Of a DNA stretch of 64,000 nt, positions 21,910 to 31,729 are shown one piece after another (position 1 is the first letter of the stretch; each line of letters begins with the position of its first letter). Source of the DNA: an uncultured Pelagibacteraceae bacterium (GTDB lineage: Bacteria > Pseudomonadota > Alphaproteobacteria > Pelagibacterales > AG-422-B15). The position numbers were made by a program, and so were the translations under genes. The stretch is taken from positions 100,585 through 164,584 of the forward strand of contig CACMIV010000003.1 in the NCBI GenBank assembly GCA_902613805.1. The letters run 5' to 3'. The notes under the pieces were generated by a model, which worked only from the letters and a program-made list of their open reading frames with translations, searched no databases and was not told where the DNA came from.

Positions 21910-22932
21910 ATGAGTATTATTAATAATTGGCAGGCATTAATAAAACCTTCAAAACTAAAGCTAATCAGCGATGAGGACACTCAATATAAAGCAACATTAA
22001 TTGCTGAACCCCTTGAAAGAGGTTTTGGATTAACTCTTGGAAATGCCCTTAGAAGGGTGTTGCTTTCGTCACTTCAAGGTACTGCTGTGACAGCAATTAA
22101 GATTGATAACGTACTCCATGAATTTTCATCTATTGATGGAGTAAGAGAAGATGTAACGGATATAGTTTTAAATATAAAATCTTTGTCTTTAAATATGCAT
22201 TCTGAAGGTGTAAGAAAAATGAACCTCAATGTGAAAGGTCCAGGAGAGATCACTGCTGGTATGATTAATACTCCTTCTGAAATTGATATTATAAATCCAG
22301 AGTTAGTTATTTGTAATCTTGACGACAATACTGAACTTAATATGGAGCTTACCGTGGCAAAAGGTAAAGGTTATGTTGCTGCTGAACACAACAAACCAGA
22401 GGATTCTGCGATAGGTTTGATTCCGATAGATTCTATATTTAGCCCAGTTAAACAAGTTTCATACAGCATAGAAAATACTAGAGAGGGAAAAGTTCTGGAT
22501 TACGATAAGTTGACAATGTCAATTGAAACAAATGGATCAGTATCACCTGAGGATGCGATTGCTTTTGCAGCGCGAATAATTCAAGACCAATTGCAATCAT
22601 TTATTAATTTTGAAGAGCCTGAAGAGATACAGGAAGAACCTGATGCACTGGAACCTCAATTTAATAAGAATCTTTTAAGAAAAGTAGAAGAGCTTGAGCT
22701 TTCAGTAAGATCAATGAATTGCCTAAGGAATGATAATATCATTTATATTGGAGACCTTGTTCAAAAAAGTGAAATTGAAATGTTGCGTACGCCCAATTTT
22801 GGTCGCAAGTCATTAAATGAAATAAAAGAAGTACTTGGTACAATGTCACTATATTTAGGTATGGAAGTACCTAATTGGCCACCAGAAAATATCGAGGAAA
22901 TGGCAAGAAAGATTGAAGATCCATATAATTAA
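21910..22932 (+). CDS. rpoA: RNA polymerase alpha subunit
   Basis: The alpha dimer scaffolds RNA polymerase assembly, and its C-terminal domain binds UP elements and activators. The protein has 340 residues. The N-terminal domain includes [24 protein letters not shown] (about residues 35-58). The C-terminal domain includes [22 protein letters not shown] and [13 protein letters not shown] (about residues 255-315). AAAGG upstream at 21895-21900 is a Shine-Dalgarno. It lies between rpsK and rplQ in the usual order. Confidence 0.99.
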   Translation: MSIINNWQALIKPSKLKLISDEDTQYKATLIAEPLERGFGLTLGNALRRVLLSSLQGTAVTAIKIDNVLHEFSSIDGVREDVTDIVLNIKSLSLNMHSEGVRKMNLNVKGPGEITAGMINTPSEIDIINPELVICNLDDNTELNMELTVAKGKGYVAAEHNKPEDSAIGLIPIDSIFSPVKQVSYSIENTREGKVLDYDKLTMSIETNGSVSPEDAIAFAARIIQDQLQSFINFEEPEEIQEEPDALEPQFNKNLLRKVEELELSVRSMNCLRNDNIIYIGDLVQKSEIEMLRTPNFGRKSLNEIKEVLGTMSLYLGMEVPNWPPENIEEMARKIEDPYN

Positions 22933-22935
22933 AAA

Positions 22936-23298
22936 ATGAGACACGGAATTGCAAAAAGAAAGTTAAATAGGACATCATCGCATCGGATAGCGATGCTTGA
23001 GAACATGGCTGTTTCTCTAATCAAAAATGAGACTATTAAAACCACACTTCCAAAAGCAAAGGAACTAAGACCATTTGTTGAAAAGATTATCACTTTAGGT
23101 AAAAAGAATAAAAGTTCATCTAGGGCAAATGCTTTTGACTCACTTAGAGATAAAGAGGCGGTAACAAAAGTTTTTGGAGATTTATCTGAAAGATTCAAAG
23201 ATAGAAATGGCGGCTATTGTAGAATTGTTAAAGCCGGCTATCGATCAGGTGATAATGCGCCTATGGCTTACATTCAAATTCTTGATCAAGAAAAATAA
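22936..23298 (+). CDS. rplQ: Ribosomal protein L17
   Basis: L17 is a 50S protein near the tunnel exit. The 120-residue protein begins [20 protein letters not shown] and ends with the [16 protein letters not shown] motif. It starts 3 bases after rpoA and ends the alpha operon. A 7-base-pair hairpin follows the stop closely. Confidence 0.98.
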   Translation: MRHGIAKRKLNRTSSHRIAMLENMAVSLIKNETIKTTLPKAKELRPFVEKIITLGKKNKSSSRANAFDSLRDKEAVTKVFGDLSERFKDRNGGYCRIVKAGYRSGDNAPMAYIQILDQEK

Positions 23299-23303
23299 TA
23301 TTT

Positions 23304-23322
23304 AATCAACACTAAGTTGATT
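23304..23322 (+). terminator. Hairpin after rplQ (weak terminator or 3' end)
   Basis: AATCAAC (23304-23310) and GTTGATT (23316-23322) form a perfect 7-base-pair stem with a 5-base ACTAA loop just after the rplQ stop. The stem is AT-rich and is not followed by a long T-run, so termination would be inefficient or factor-dependent. Confidence 0.4.
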
Positions 23323-23343
23323 TATCTAAACACATAAATTTAG

Positions 23344-24213
23344 ATGAAATCCAAAAAAATTATAATTGTTGATAGCGCTTTTAATGGGATAAGATTAGAC
23401 AAGTTTTTAAAAGAAAAATTGAATATTCCTTTTTCATTACTTCATAAAGAGCTCAGAAAAAAATCAATTAAAATAAATAATAAAAAAAAACTTGGGAATT
23501 ATAGAGTTAAACAAGATGATATCATTGATATTTTCAAAGAATTCAAAGTTATTCATGAAACTAAATCTTCAATTAAAATACCAAACGTAATCAAAAGAAA
23601 ACTTAAAAACTCAATAGTTTTTCAATCTGACGAATTTATCATTATTAATAAGTGGGCTGGAATACCATGTCAACGTGGATCAAAAATTAATCTATCAATA
23701 GATGATCTGCTTCAATTATTTAATAATAAAGATAGTAATCCTAAGTTAGTGCATCGACTTGACAAAGATACAACTGGCCTACTGATAATTGCAAAAAATC
23801 ATAATTCAGCAAGGTATTTTCACAAAATTCTTTCTAATCATAAGATAAAGAAAACTTATTATGCAATAGTAGGAAATAAACCAAGAAATAGAGAGGGAAT
23901 ACTAAATGATATGCTCTCCAAAAATAAAAAAAAAGTTTCCGCTGAAACAAAATATCAAATAACAAAAAAACTTCCTGGAGGATATTTTCTTTTAAAATTA
24001 AATCCTCAATCAGGTAGAAAACATCAAATTAGGCAACATTGTTTTATGAATGGTTTTCCAATACTTGGTGATAAAAAATATTATATTGAACGCAATCAAA
24101 TAAAATATTCTAATTTATTCCTACATGCTGGCGCTTTAGAATTCACTGATATGAATAATAAAAAAGTCAAAATAGAGACTGAACTCCCAGATCACTTTAG
24201 AAAATACTTATAA
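23344..24213 (+). CDS. RluC/RluD-family 23S rRNA pseudouridine synthase
   Basis: This enzyme converts specific uridines in large-subunit rRNA to pseudouridine. The 289-residue protein has an N-terminal S4 RNA-binding domain (about residues 12-65) followed by the catalytic domain. Its LVHRLDKDTTGLLIIAKN motif (about residues 137-154) contains the nucleophilic aspartate, and GRKHQIRQH lies near residue 225. Whether it modifies the RluC or the RluD sites cannot be told from sequence alone. It is AT-richer and more lysine-rich than the ribosomal genes before it. Confidence 0.9.
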   Translation: MKSKKIIIVDSAFNGIRLDKFLKEKLNIPFSLLHKELRKKSIKINNKKKLGNYRVKQDDIIDIFKEFKVIHETKSSIKIPNVIKRKLKNSIVFQSDEFIIINKWAGIPCQRGSKINLSIDDLLQLFNNKDSNPKLVHRLDKDTTGLLIIAKNHNSARYFHKILSNHKIKKTYYAIVGNKPRNREGILNDMLSKNKKKVSAETKYQITKKLPGGYFLLKLNPQSGRKHQIRQHCFMNGFPILGDKKYYIERNQIKYSNLFLHAGALEFTDMNNKKVKIETELPDHFRKYL

Positions 24214-24234
24214 ATTGATAATTCAGAAATATTA

Positions 24235-24240
24235 TATAAT
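24235..24240 (+). promoter_or_regulatory. TATAAT -10 element directly upstream of pccB
   Basis: A perfect TATAAT ends 11 bases before the pccB ATG. With normal spacing the transcript would start near 24247, giving only about 5 untranslated bases and no Shine-Dalgarno. A TTGATA at 24215-24220 is only 14 bases upstream of the hexamer, so the -35 is uncertain. Confidence 0.4.
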
Positions 24241-24251
24241 ATAGTCACTTC

Positions 24252-25784
24252 ATGAGTGATATCATCAAATTATTAGAGAAAAAGCGAGAAGAGGCTAAAC
24301 TGGGTGGAGGAAAAAAACGAATTGACGCTCAGCACGCTAAAGGCAAATTAACAGCAAGAGAACGTATAGAGGTACTTTTAGATCAAGATACTTTTGAAGA
24401 ATATGATATGTACATGGAACACCGTACTAATGACTTTGGCATGGCCGATCAGAAGTATGCTGGTGATGGAGTGGTTACTGGTAGTGGAAAAATAAATGGA
24501 AAATTAGTATACGTTTTCAGTCAAGACTTTACAGTTTTTGGAGGCTCACTATCTGAAGCTCATGCAGAAAAAATATGTAAGATAATGGATATGGCAATGA
24601 AAGTTGGCGCTCCTATTATCGGAATAAATGATTCTGGAGGTGCACGTATTCAGGAGGGCGTTGCGTCTTTAGCGGGTTATGCAGAAGTATTTCAACGAAA
24701 TGTTCTTGCCTCTGGAGTTGTTCCCCAAATTTCAGTCATTATGGGCCCATGTGCTGGCGGAGCTGTGTATTCACCTGCAATGACAGATTTCATATTTATG
24801 GTTAAAAATACCTCATTCATGTTTGTGACTGGCCCAGATGTTGTAAAGACCGTGACACAAGAAAATGTTACGCAAGAGGAATTAGGGGGTGCTAAAACAC
24901 ATACTTCAAAGTCTTCTGTAGCTGATGGAGCATTCAACAATGATATTGAAACACTACAGGAAGTAAAAAGTCTTATTGACTTGTTGCCTTCAAGCAATCG
25001 GGAAAAATCTAAAAATATTAAAGATAGTTTTCAAGACCTAAGTCCAGATTACTCTTTAGATACCCTTGTTCCTGAAAATGCAAATAAACCATATGATATG
25101 AAGGAACTAATCAATAAAGTAGTTGATAATAACTATTTTTTTGAAATTCAGCCTGACTTTGCAAAAAATATCATCACTGGTTTTGGTAGAATTGAGGGAA
25201 GAACAGTTGGATTTGTGGCAAACCAGCCACTAGTTTTGGCAGGATGTCTTGATATAGACTCTGGTAAAAAAGGTGGTAGGTTTGTAAGATTTTGTGATTG
25301 TTTCAATATACCAATTGTCACTTTTGTTGATGTACCAGGTTTTTTGCCAGGAGTATCTCAGGAACACAATGGTATAATTAAAAATGGTGCCAAGCTTTTA
25401 TATGCTTATGCTGAAGCAACCGTTCCTAAAATAACAATAATAACTCGTAAGGCTTATGGAGGCGCATATGTTGTAATGGCTTCAAAGCATTTGCGGGGTG
25501 ATATTAATTATGCATGGCCAAGCGCAGAAATTGCAGTTATGGGTGCCAAGGGAGCAACTGAAATTTTGTTCAGAAATGAAATTAAAGATAAAAAGAAAAT
25601 TGATAAGAGAACACAAGAATATACAGATCAGTTTGTAAATCCATTTATTGCTTCTAAGAGAGGATTTATAGACGATGTAATAAGACCACATTCAACACGT
25701 CGTCGAATAGCGACAGCACTTGAAAATTTAAAAGATAAAGAATTATCTTCTCCCTTAAAAAAACACGATAATATACCATTATAA
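24252..25784 (+). CDS. pccB: Propionyl-CoA carboxylase, beta (carboxyltransferase) subunit
   Basis: PccB transfers the carboxyl group from biotin to propionyl-CoA and makes methylmalonyl-CoA, in catabolism of odd-chain fatty acids and branched amino acids. The 510-residue sequence matches the family along its length: [14 protein letters not shown] near the start, the [20 protein letters not shown] and [12 protein letters not shown] oxyanion region (about residues 90-140), and VDVPGFLPG in the second half. It pairs with pccA 3 bases downstream. No mutase or epimerase gene is nearby. A methylcrotonyl-CoA carboxylase is less likely because the sequence is clearly PCC-like. Confidence 0.95.
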   Translation: MSDIIKLLEKKREEAKLGGGKKRIDAQHAKGKLTARERIEVLLDQDTFEEYDMYMEHRTNDFGMADQKYAGDGVVTGSGKINGKLVYVFSQDFTVFGGSLSEAHAEKICKIMDMAMKVGAPIIGINDSGGARIQEGVASLAGYAEVFQRNVLASGVVPQISVIMGPCAGGAVYSPAMTDFIFMVKNTSFMFVTGPDVVKTVTQENVTQEELGGAKTHTSKSSVADGAFNNDIETLQEVKSLIDLLPSSNREKSKNIKDSFQDLSPDYSLDTLVPENANKPYDMKELINKVVDNNYFFEIQPDFAKNIITGFGRIEGRTVGFVANQPLVLAGCLDIDSGKKGGRFVRFCDCFNIPIVTFVDVPGFLPGVSQEHNGIIKNGAKLLYAYAEATVPKITIITRKAYGGAYVVMASKHLRGDINYAWPSAEIAVMGAKGATEILFRNEIKDKKKIDKRTQEYTDQFVNPFIASKRGFIDDVIRPHSTRRRIATALENLKDKELSSPLKKHDNIPL

Positions 25785-25787
25785 TTA

Positions 25788-27779
25788 ATGATTAAAAAAA
25801 TTCTAATTGCGAATAGAGGAGAAATTGCGTGCAGAGTTATACGTACAGCAAGAAAGTTGAATATTAATACAGTAGCTGTTTATTCTGATGCCGATAAAGA
25901 CTCTCTATTTGTGAAACAGGCAGATGAGTCTTATCATATAGGTGGCTCTCAGCCAGCCGAGTCTTATTTAGATATTGATAAAATCATTAATATTGCAAAA
26001 AAATCAAAGGCTGACGCAATTCACCCAGGATATGGATTTTTATCTGAAAATGCAGCCTTTGTTAAAAGACTTGCTAAAGAGAAAATACAATTTATTGGAC
26101 CCAATCCTAATGCTATAAAAAAAATGGGAGACAAGATTGAGTCTAAAAATCTTGCGATAAAACTTAAACTAAACGTAATTCCTGGGCATACCGCTCCAGT
26201 AAAAAACTCAAAGGAAGCATTAAAAATCTCAAATAAAATTGGATACCCAGTCTTGCTAAAAGCATCAGCTGGAGGTGGCGGTAAAGGAATGAGAATAGTA
26301 AGAAAAAATAGTGAATTAGAAGAAAATTTTAATGCTGCAAAAAGTGAATCAAAAAAAAGTTTTGGGGATGATCGCGTGTTTATTGAAAAATATATAGAAC
26401 AGCCAAGACATATTGAGATACAAATCCTTTGCGACAAACATGGAAACCAAGTTCACTTAGGTGAGAGAGAATGCTCTATTCAAAGAAGATATCAAAAAGT
26501 TATTGAAGAGTGTCCTTCGCCATTTGTAGATCAAGATATGAGAATTGAAATGGCTTCACAAGCTTTAACTCTTGCCAAGGAAGTTAAATACGATTCGGCT
26601 GGGACTGTAGAATTTGTAGTAGATGCAAACAAAAATTTTTATTTTCTTGAGATGAACACAAGACTTCAAGTTGAGCATCCTGTTTCTGAGCTTGTTACAG
26701 GCGTAGATTTGGTTGAACAAATGATTTATTGTGCAGATAATAAAAAGTTAAATATATCACAAAAAGATATCAACCTTAAAGGCTGGTCAGTTGAGTCTCG
26801 TATTTATGCCGAAGATCCAACTAAAGACTTTTTACCTTCAATTGGTAGAGTGACTGAATACATAGAGCCATCAAAAATCGAGAATAAAGATCAAATTATT
26901 AGAAACGATACAGGAATAAATCCTGGATCTGAAGTTTCTTTATTTTATGATCCTATGATATCAAAGCTAGCGGTTCACAGTAAGGATAGAGCAACTGCAA
27001 TAGACTTAATGATCAATTCACTGCAAAATTATTACTTATCAGGAGTCGAAAATAATATTGAATTTCTGATTTCAATTTTAGATGACAAAAAATTTAGAAA
27101 CGGCAAGATAAGTACAAATTTTATCAAAGAAAAATTCCCTAAGGGTTACTATTCTAATCATAATTTAAGTGAATATAAGAAACACAGAATTGCAATTTTT
27201 GCCCAGGTTTTATTTATATTCCAATTACAAAGCAGGATATTAACTTCAAATGATTTTGTAATAAAGGTAGGAGAAGATTTTCTTAACCTCAAAGTTACAG
27301 ACTCTAAGTTTGAAAAAGAAAGATTTTATGGAACCTTTAAAATAGAAAAAAAAGAGTATGAGATTGAAACATCTATAAAGCTACACGAGAGGTTATGTCA
27401 GGTAAGTATAAATCAACAAATAGAGTATTTTAAATTAAATAAACTTGTAAACCTTAACTCTTCGGATGTCAGTTACTGTGATTGCAGATGTCAGACCATA
27501 GTTGTAAGTAAGCAACATGAAACTTACATAAGGCTTATGCCAAAAATAAAATTAGAAGATTTATCAAAAAAATTAATTTCTCCAATGCCTGGTCTAATCA
27601 AGTCAATAGACGTATCTGAAGGACAAAAAGTCAAAAGTGGAGATCAATTGCTAATCATTGAAGCAATGAAAATGGAAAATATTTTAAAAAGCGAAAAAGA
27701 CTGCGTAATTGATAAAGTTCTAATAAAGCCAGGCGATAGCGTTGGTGCTGATGAGGAGCTTATTCTATTTTCTAAATAG
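25788..27779 (+). CDS. pccA: Propionyl-CoA carboxylase, alpha (biotin) subunit
   Basis: PccA carries the biotin carboxylase and biotin carrier domains that carboxylate biotin with ATP and bicarbonate for PccB. The 663-residue protein begins IKKILIANRGEIACRVIRTA and has the ATP-grasp loop KASAGGGGKGMRIV (about residues 160-175) and EMNTRLQVEHPVSE (about residue 290). It ends in a biotinyl domain with the EAMKMEN site, where the modified lysine is residue 628. Its last 8 bases overlap the convergent dioxygenase gene. Confidence 0.96.
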   Translation: MIKKILIANRGEIACRVIRTARKLNINTVAVYSDADKDSLFVKQADESYHIGGSQPAESYLDIDKIINIAKKSKADAIHPGYGFLSENAAFVKRLAKEKIQFIGPNPNAIKKMGDKIESKNLAIKLKLNVIPGHTAPVKNSKEALKISNKIGYPVLLKASAGGGGKGMRIVRKNSELEENFNAAKSESKKSFGDDRVFIEKYIEQPRHIEIQILCDKHGNQVHLGERECSIQRRYQKVIEECPSPFVDQDMRIEMASQALTLAKEVKYDSAGTVEFVVDANKNFYFLEMNTRLQVEHPVSELVTGVDLVEQMIYCADNKKLNISQKDINLKGWSVESRIYAEDPTKDFLPSIGRVTEYIEPSKIENKDQIIRNDTGINPGSEVSLFYDPMISKLAVHSKDRATAIDLMINSLQNYYLSGVENNIEFLISILDDKKFRNGKISTNFIKEKFPKGYYSNHNLSEYKKHRIAIFAQVLFIFQLQSRILTSNDFVIKVGEDFLNLKVTDSKFEKERFYGTFKIEKKEYEIETSIKLHERLCQVSINQQIEYFKLNKLVNLNSSDVSYCDCRCQTIVVSKQHETYIRLMPKIKLEDLSKKLISPMPGLIKSIDVSEGQKVKSGDQLLIIEAMKMENILKSEKDCVIDKVLIKPGDSVGADEELILFSK

Positions 27780-28857
27780 CCAAAGTTTTTAATTTGCTCT
27801 GAAAAATATCTCTATCCATGTAGCCTTGTCTAAAGTAGCGACGATTTTTAGTATCTTTATACGCTCCTCTTCCATGCAATACACGATAATTATCTAAAAT
27901 TAACATGTCACCTGGTCGTTGTTTAATGCGAACATTATTTTTTTTATCCTTAATTAAATCCCATAACTTTCTTCTTGCATTAATATAATTGTCTATTTTT
28001 TTATTTTTATCGAATGGAATTAATTCAGTTCTATTGTTGTATCTTACTTGTATTACATTATTCATATCATCTAACTCGATCAGCTTACATTTATTTTCTA
28101 ACCAGGCATTTTCATCTTTATATCTAAAAAAGGTATTGAAAGTTGTAAGCGTGTTAAAGAATTGTTTATGTCTATCTCGCAAAATTTTTGCAACATTAAA
28201 ACCGTCAACTATTGTATTTTCTCCACCTATTGAAGCGTTTTCTATGCAATGTAAAAAAATATAACCTTGTGTAGGGAAGCGATATGGATTGTCAGTATGG
28301 TTCTCTAGTGCTCTTGTTGTCATAGTTAAGTCATAGGCTTTTTTTATGTTTTTAACATCAGCAATACCACCCCAATTTGTTTTTTTAACTGGCCCAATAA
28401 GTTTCATAAGCTCATTTAAACCATTCTTAGTTCTTGGAATATTTCTGACTAAACAAAAACCAAATGTTTCAACAGATAATAAAATGTCAGATAACATTTT
28501 TTCATTTATTAGCAGAAAGTTATATTTTGGAATTTTAATACTTGCTTTATTCCATAAGCATTTTTTGGACTTGAATTCTTCAGATTCTAGTTGATTGTAG
28601 AGATAGTCAAATTGATACGAATGTTTTGAATTATCTGAAAATTGAATTTGTAAAATATTTTTGTTTATTTTGGCTGATTTAACGTATAAATGTTCATCTA
28701 TCTCCGCCGCCTCGATTAATAGTTGATTAGTATAATTATCTCTTATCTCGCTGTTCGTACTGTGCTCATAAAGCCATTGAGCATTTACTTCATAGTTATT
28801 ATTTTTATTTTTGAGATTGATAGTTTTTTTATTATTTTTTACAGAAGTAAAGTTCAT
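27772..28857 (-). CDS. TauD/gamma-butyrobetaine-hydroxylase-like 2-oxoglutarate dioxygenase
   Basis: The 361-residue protein has an N-terminal GBBH-like domain (about residues 1-100) followed by a TauD-type Fe(II)/2-oxoglutarate dioxygenase fold. Metal ligands are His187 and Asp189 (HTD) and His328 in RVLHGRGAY, and the late RRYFRQGYMDRD segment is the expected oxoglutarate-binding region. This two-domain layout is typical of gamma-butyrobetaine dioxygenase (carnitine synthesis) and trimethyllysine dioxygenase. The exact substrate is an inference. It lies one base from lipB on the same strand and overlaps pccA by 8 bases tail to tail. Confidence 0.8.
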   Translation of the reverse strand: MNFTSVKNNKKTINLKNKNNNYEVNAQWLYEHSTNSEIRDNYTNQLLIEAAEIDEHLYVKSAKINKNILQIQFSDNSKHSYQFDYLYNQLESEEFKSKKCLWNKASIKIPKYNFLLINEKMLSDILLSVETFGFCLVRNIPRTKNGLNELMKLIGPVKKTNWGGIADVKNIKKAYDLTMTTRALENHTDNPYRFPTQGYIFLHCIENASIGGENTIVDGFNVAKILRDRHKQFFNTLTTFNTFFRYKDENAWLENKCKLIELDDMNNVIQVRYNNRTELIPFDKNKKIDNYINARRKLWDLIKDKKNNVRIKQRPGDMLILDNYRVLHGRGAYKDTKNRRYFRQGYMDRDIFQSKLKTLAI

Positions 28858-28858
28858 T

Positions 28859-29479
28859 TTAATTAAAATATTTAACTAGAGTTTTTTCAATTGTTTTATC
28901 AATTTCCTTACTTTTTATATTATAACCTAAATCTGAAAAACTAGTGACAAATTTGCTACTCATTCCACATGGCTTGATACCTTCGTAGTGACTTAAATCT
29001 GGATTTATATTTATTGAAAAACCATGGTAAGTAACCCATTTTTTTACCTTGAGACCGATACTGGCAATTTTATAAAGTTGACCATTATCCTTTTTAACGA
29101 ATACTCCATGATGATCAGGTATTGCTTCTGCAACAATGTGAAAATTACTTAAAATTTCTATGATCAATTTTTCAAGTTGGTTTACAAAAAACTTAATGTC
29201 TTTTTTTCTATTATTTAAATTGATCATAAGGTAGACAACTCTTTGTCCAGGACCGTGATAAGTATATTTTCCTCCCCGATTAGTCTTAATTACAGGTATT
29301 TTATTATTATTAAGAAGGTCGCTTTTATGATCAGTAGATCCTGATGTATATATCGCTGGATGACTTAAGAGCCAAGCAAGTTCTTCATTCTGGTTTTTAA
29401 TTATTTCATTCACTCTATTTTCCATATATTTAAGACTTTTTAAGTAGTCTTGAGCTATATTATCTATCTTAATTTCCAT
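28859..29479 (-). CDS. lipB: Octanoyl-[ACP]:protein octanoyltransferase
   Basis: LipB moves octanoyl groups from acyl carrier protein to lipoyl domains, the first step in endogenous lipoate synthesis. The 206-residue protein has RGGKYTYHGPGQRVVYLMINL (about residues 68-88), the catalytic lysine 137 in YKIASIGLKVKKWVTYHG and the acyl-thioester cysteine 171 in PCGMSSKF. lipA is not in the window. The dioxygenase gene follows one base after its stop. Confidence 0.95.
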   Translation of the reverse strand: MEIKIDNIAQDYLKSLKYMENRVNEIIKNQNEELAWLLSHPAIYTSGSTDHKSDLLNNNKIPVIKTNRGGKYTYHGPGQRVVYLMINLNNRKKDIKFFVNQLEKLIIEILSNFHIVAEAIPDHHGVFVKKDNGQLYKIASIGLKVKKWVTYHGFSININPDLSHYEGIKPCGMSSKFVTSFSDLGYNIKSKEIDKTIEKTLVKYFN

Positions 29480-29522
29480 GTTTTTCTGGATAATAACCTA
29501 AATTGATGTACATGTTTTTATT

Positions 29523-30899
29523 ATGAATAATATTGTAAATGAAACTCCTCAAAATGAGAATATAACATTTAATAATCAATTAATTAATGATGTAATAAAT
29601 TTTTGCAATAACAAAGAAAAAGATAAACTAACCAATATTATTTCTCCTCTTCATCCAGCAGATCTGGCCGATCTCTTTACTTTTCTTAGTAAAGAGCAAC
29701 GATCTTACATCCTTAATAATCTTAGTGAAGACCGCTATACAGATGTTCTTGCTGAGCTAGATGACACTATTATTGATGAAACAGTTCAAGAATTAGAGGA
29801 TACTAAAGTAGTTCGCTCCATTAGTGAGATGGAGACAGATGATGCAATTAACCTCATTGAGTCTTTGGAGCCAGCAGCTCAAAAGAAAATTTTAGACCAA
29901 GTAAACCCCACAGAGAGAGAAATTTTACAAGAAAGTCTTAATTACCCTGAAGATACTGCTGGAAGAAGAATGCAAAAAGAATTTGTTTCAATGCCAGGCT
30001 TTTGGACAGTAGGGCAGGCCATTGATCATTTAAGAGAACAAATTGACTTACCCGATGAATTCTATGAACTTTTTATTGTTGACCCGAGCAACAAACCTTT
30101 GGGGAGCGCTTCAGTATCTAAAGTTCTGAAGTCACGTAGAGATACAAAATTAAATGAAATTTTAGAAGAAAACCCTAAATTTGTTAAAGCATCTATGGAC
30201 CAAGAAGAAGTAGCACTTTTCTTTGAACAATACTCTTTGGTGTCAGCTGGAGTTGTCGATGACCAAAATAGATTAATTGGAAGAATTACGGCAGATGATA
30301 TTGTTTGGGTTGTTCAAGAAGAAGCAGAAGAAGATATTTTGAGGTTGGGGGGTGTTTCAGAAAGTGAGATGAACCAATCCATTGGAAGATCAACAAGGCG
30401 ACGGTTTATATGGTTATTTCTAAATTTATTAACCGCAATTCTTGCATCTTATGTAATAAGTCTGTTTGATGCCAGCATTGAGAAAATGGTAGCATTGGCG
30501 ATTTTAATGCCAATTGTTGCATCAATGGGTGGTAATGCAGGAACACAAACGTTAACACTAACCGTGAGAGCTATCGCAACTAAAGAATTAGTAGATAACA
30601 ACAGAAGGAAGGTATTTGTAAAAGAAATTGCGATATCAGTATTAAATGGAATATTATTTGCGATTATAACAGGGTTTGCTGCTTGGATTTGGTTTTCTGA
30701 TCTTAGTTTATCTATAATTGTTGGAGCAGCAATGGTAATAAATATTTTATCTGCGGGTTTATTTGGTTTCCTAATTCCATATATTTTTAATAAAGTTAAG
30801 ATTGATCCTGCTTTAGCATCAAGTGTATTTGTAACAACAATAACTGATGTATTTGGATTTTTATCTTTTCTAGGGCTCGCTTCAATTTATTTATTTTAG
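29523..30899 (+). CDS. mgtE: Magnesium transporter MgtE
   Basis: MgtE is a gated magnesium channel of the inner membrane. The 458-residue protein shows the three usual parts: an acidic N-domain with LHPADLADLF (about residues 40-130), a tandem CBS region (about 135-255) and a membrane domain with five segments (about 285-457). The membrane domain holds the pore motif PIVASMGGNAGTQTLTLTVRA. Its promoter must lie in the 43-base gap shared with divergent lipB. Its stop overlaps panC by 4 bases. Confidence 0.96.
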   Translation: MNNIVNETPQNENITFNNQLINDVINFCNNKEKDKLTNIISPLHPADLADLFTFLSKEQRSYILNNLSEDRYTDVLAELDDTIIDETVQELEDTKVVRSISEMETDDAINLIESLEPAAQKKILDQVNPTEREILQESLNYPEDTAGRRMQKEFVSMPGFWTVGQAIDHLREQIDLPDEFYELFIVDPSNKPLGSASVSKVLKSRRDTKLNEILEENPKFVKASMDQEEVALFFEQYSLVSAGVVDDQNRLIGRITADDIVWVVQEEAEEDILRLGGVSESEMNQSIGRSTRRRFIWLFLNLLTAILASYVISLFDASIEKMVALAILMPIVASMGGNAGTQTLTLTVRAIATKELVDNNRRKVFVKEIAISVLNGILFAIITGFAAWIWFSDLSLSIIVGAAMVINILSAGLFGFLIPYIFNKVKIDPALASSVFVTTITDVFGFLSFLGLASIYLF

Positions 30900-31729
30900 A
30901 TTTTTATATTGTCAATTAATCGAGTATTTCCTATTTTAGCCGCAATAAATATTCTTGATTTATCACTTATTTTTTTTCGTATAGAGAGATCATCATTTAA
31001 TACAGTCAGATAATCAATTTTATCAACACCATGGTCCATAAGGACTTTTTTTGTATGATCAAGTATTTTATTAATCTTTAACTTGGTTTTAATCAATGGA
31101 GTTAATTTTTTAAGTAATTTATTGATTTTAATAGCAATTTTAAATTCCTGACTACTTAAATAGTTATTTCTTGATGAAAGTGGAAGTCCATTCCTATCCC
31201 TAACAGTTTTAACGCATATTATCCTTGTATTTAATTTTAATGACTCAGTCATTTTTTTAATTACCAAATATTGCTGATAATCTTTTTCGCCAAAAAATGC
31301 TGCGTCTGGTTGCACTATATCAAAAAGTTTAAGTACAATATTTTTTACACCTGGTAAGTATTTTGGCCTTGATTTACCACACAGTCGTTTCTCAATTGCA
31401 AACTCTGGACAATTATATTTCGTTTTATGTGAGAGAATTTGTTTTTGTATTGGAGTGAAGACAATATCAGCACCGTATTTTTTTAAAACTTTAAGATCAT
31501 TTTTAAGCGTCCTTGGGTAATTTTTATAATCTTCTTTTGGTCCAAATTGTGTAGGGTTAACAAAAATACTAACTACAACAATTGATTTTAGTTTTTTTGA
31601 CCTCTTAACTAATTTTAAATGACCCGCATGCAAAGCTCCCATTGTTGGTGTTAAGTGAATTTTAAAACCATCACTTTTATATCTATCTAGAATTTTATTG
31701 AGATAATTTATACTTTTAACTAATTTCAT
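30896..31729 (-). CDS. panC: Pantothenate synthetase
   Basis: PanC condenses pantoate and beta-alanine with ATP to give pantothenate, the coenzyme A precursor. I start it at the ATG complementary to 31727-31729 (277 residues, MKLVKSINYLNKIL). An upstream ATG at 31762 would add a hydrophobic stretch inside the preceding gene and does not match the family. The HIGH-like PTMGALHAGHL (about residue 27), the GEKDYQQYLVI motif and LPLSSRNNYLS are intact. It overlaps the upstream phosphodiesterase by 14 bases. panB and panD are not here. Confidence 0.95.
   Translation of the reverse strand: MKLVKSINYLNKILDRYKSDGFKIHLTPTMGALHAGHLKLVKRSKKLKSIVVVSIFVNPTQFGPKEDYKNYPRTLKNDLKVLKKYGADIVFTPIQKQILSHKTKYNCPEFAIEKRLCGKSRPKYLPGVKNIVLKLFDIVQPDAAFFGEKDYQQYLVIKKMTESLKLNTRIICVKTVRDRNGLPLSSRNNYLSSQEFKIAIKINKLLKKLTPLIKTKLKINKILDHTKKVLMDHGVDKIDYLTVLNDDLSIRKKISDKSRIFIAAKIGNTRLIDNIKI

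Noticed and set aside
24214..24251. TTGATA-TATAAT as a complete promoter before pccB
   Set aside because: The spacer is only 14 bases, too short for a standard sigma-70 promoter, so I report only the -10 element.
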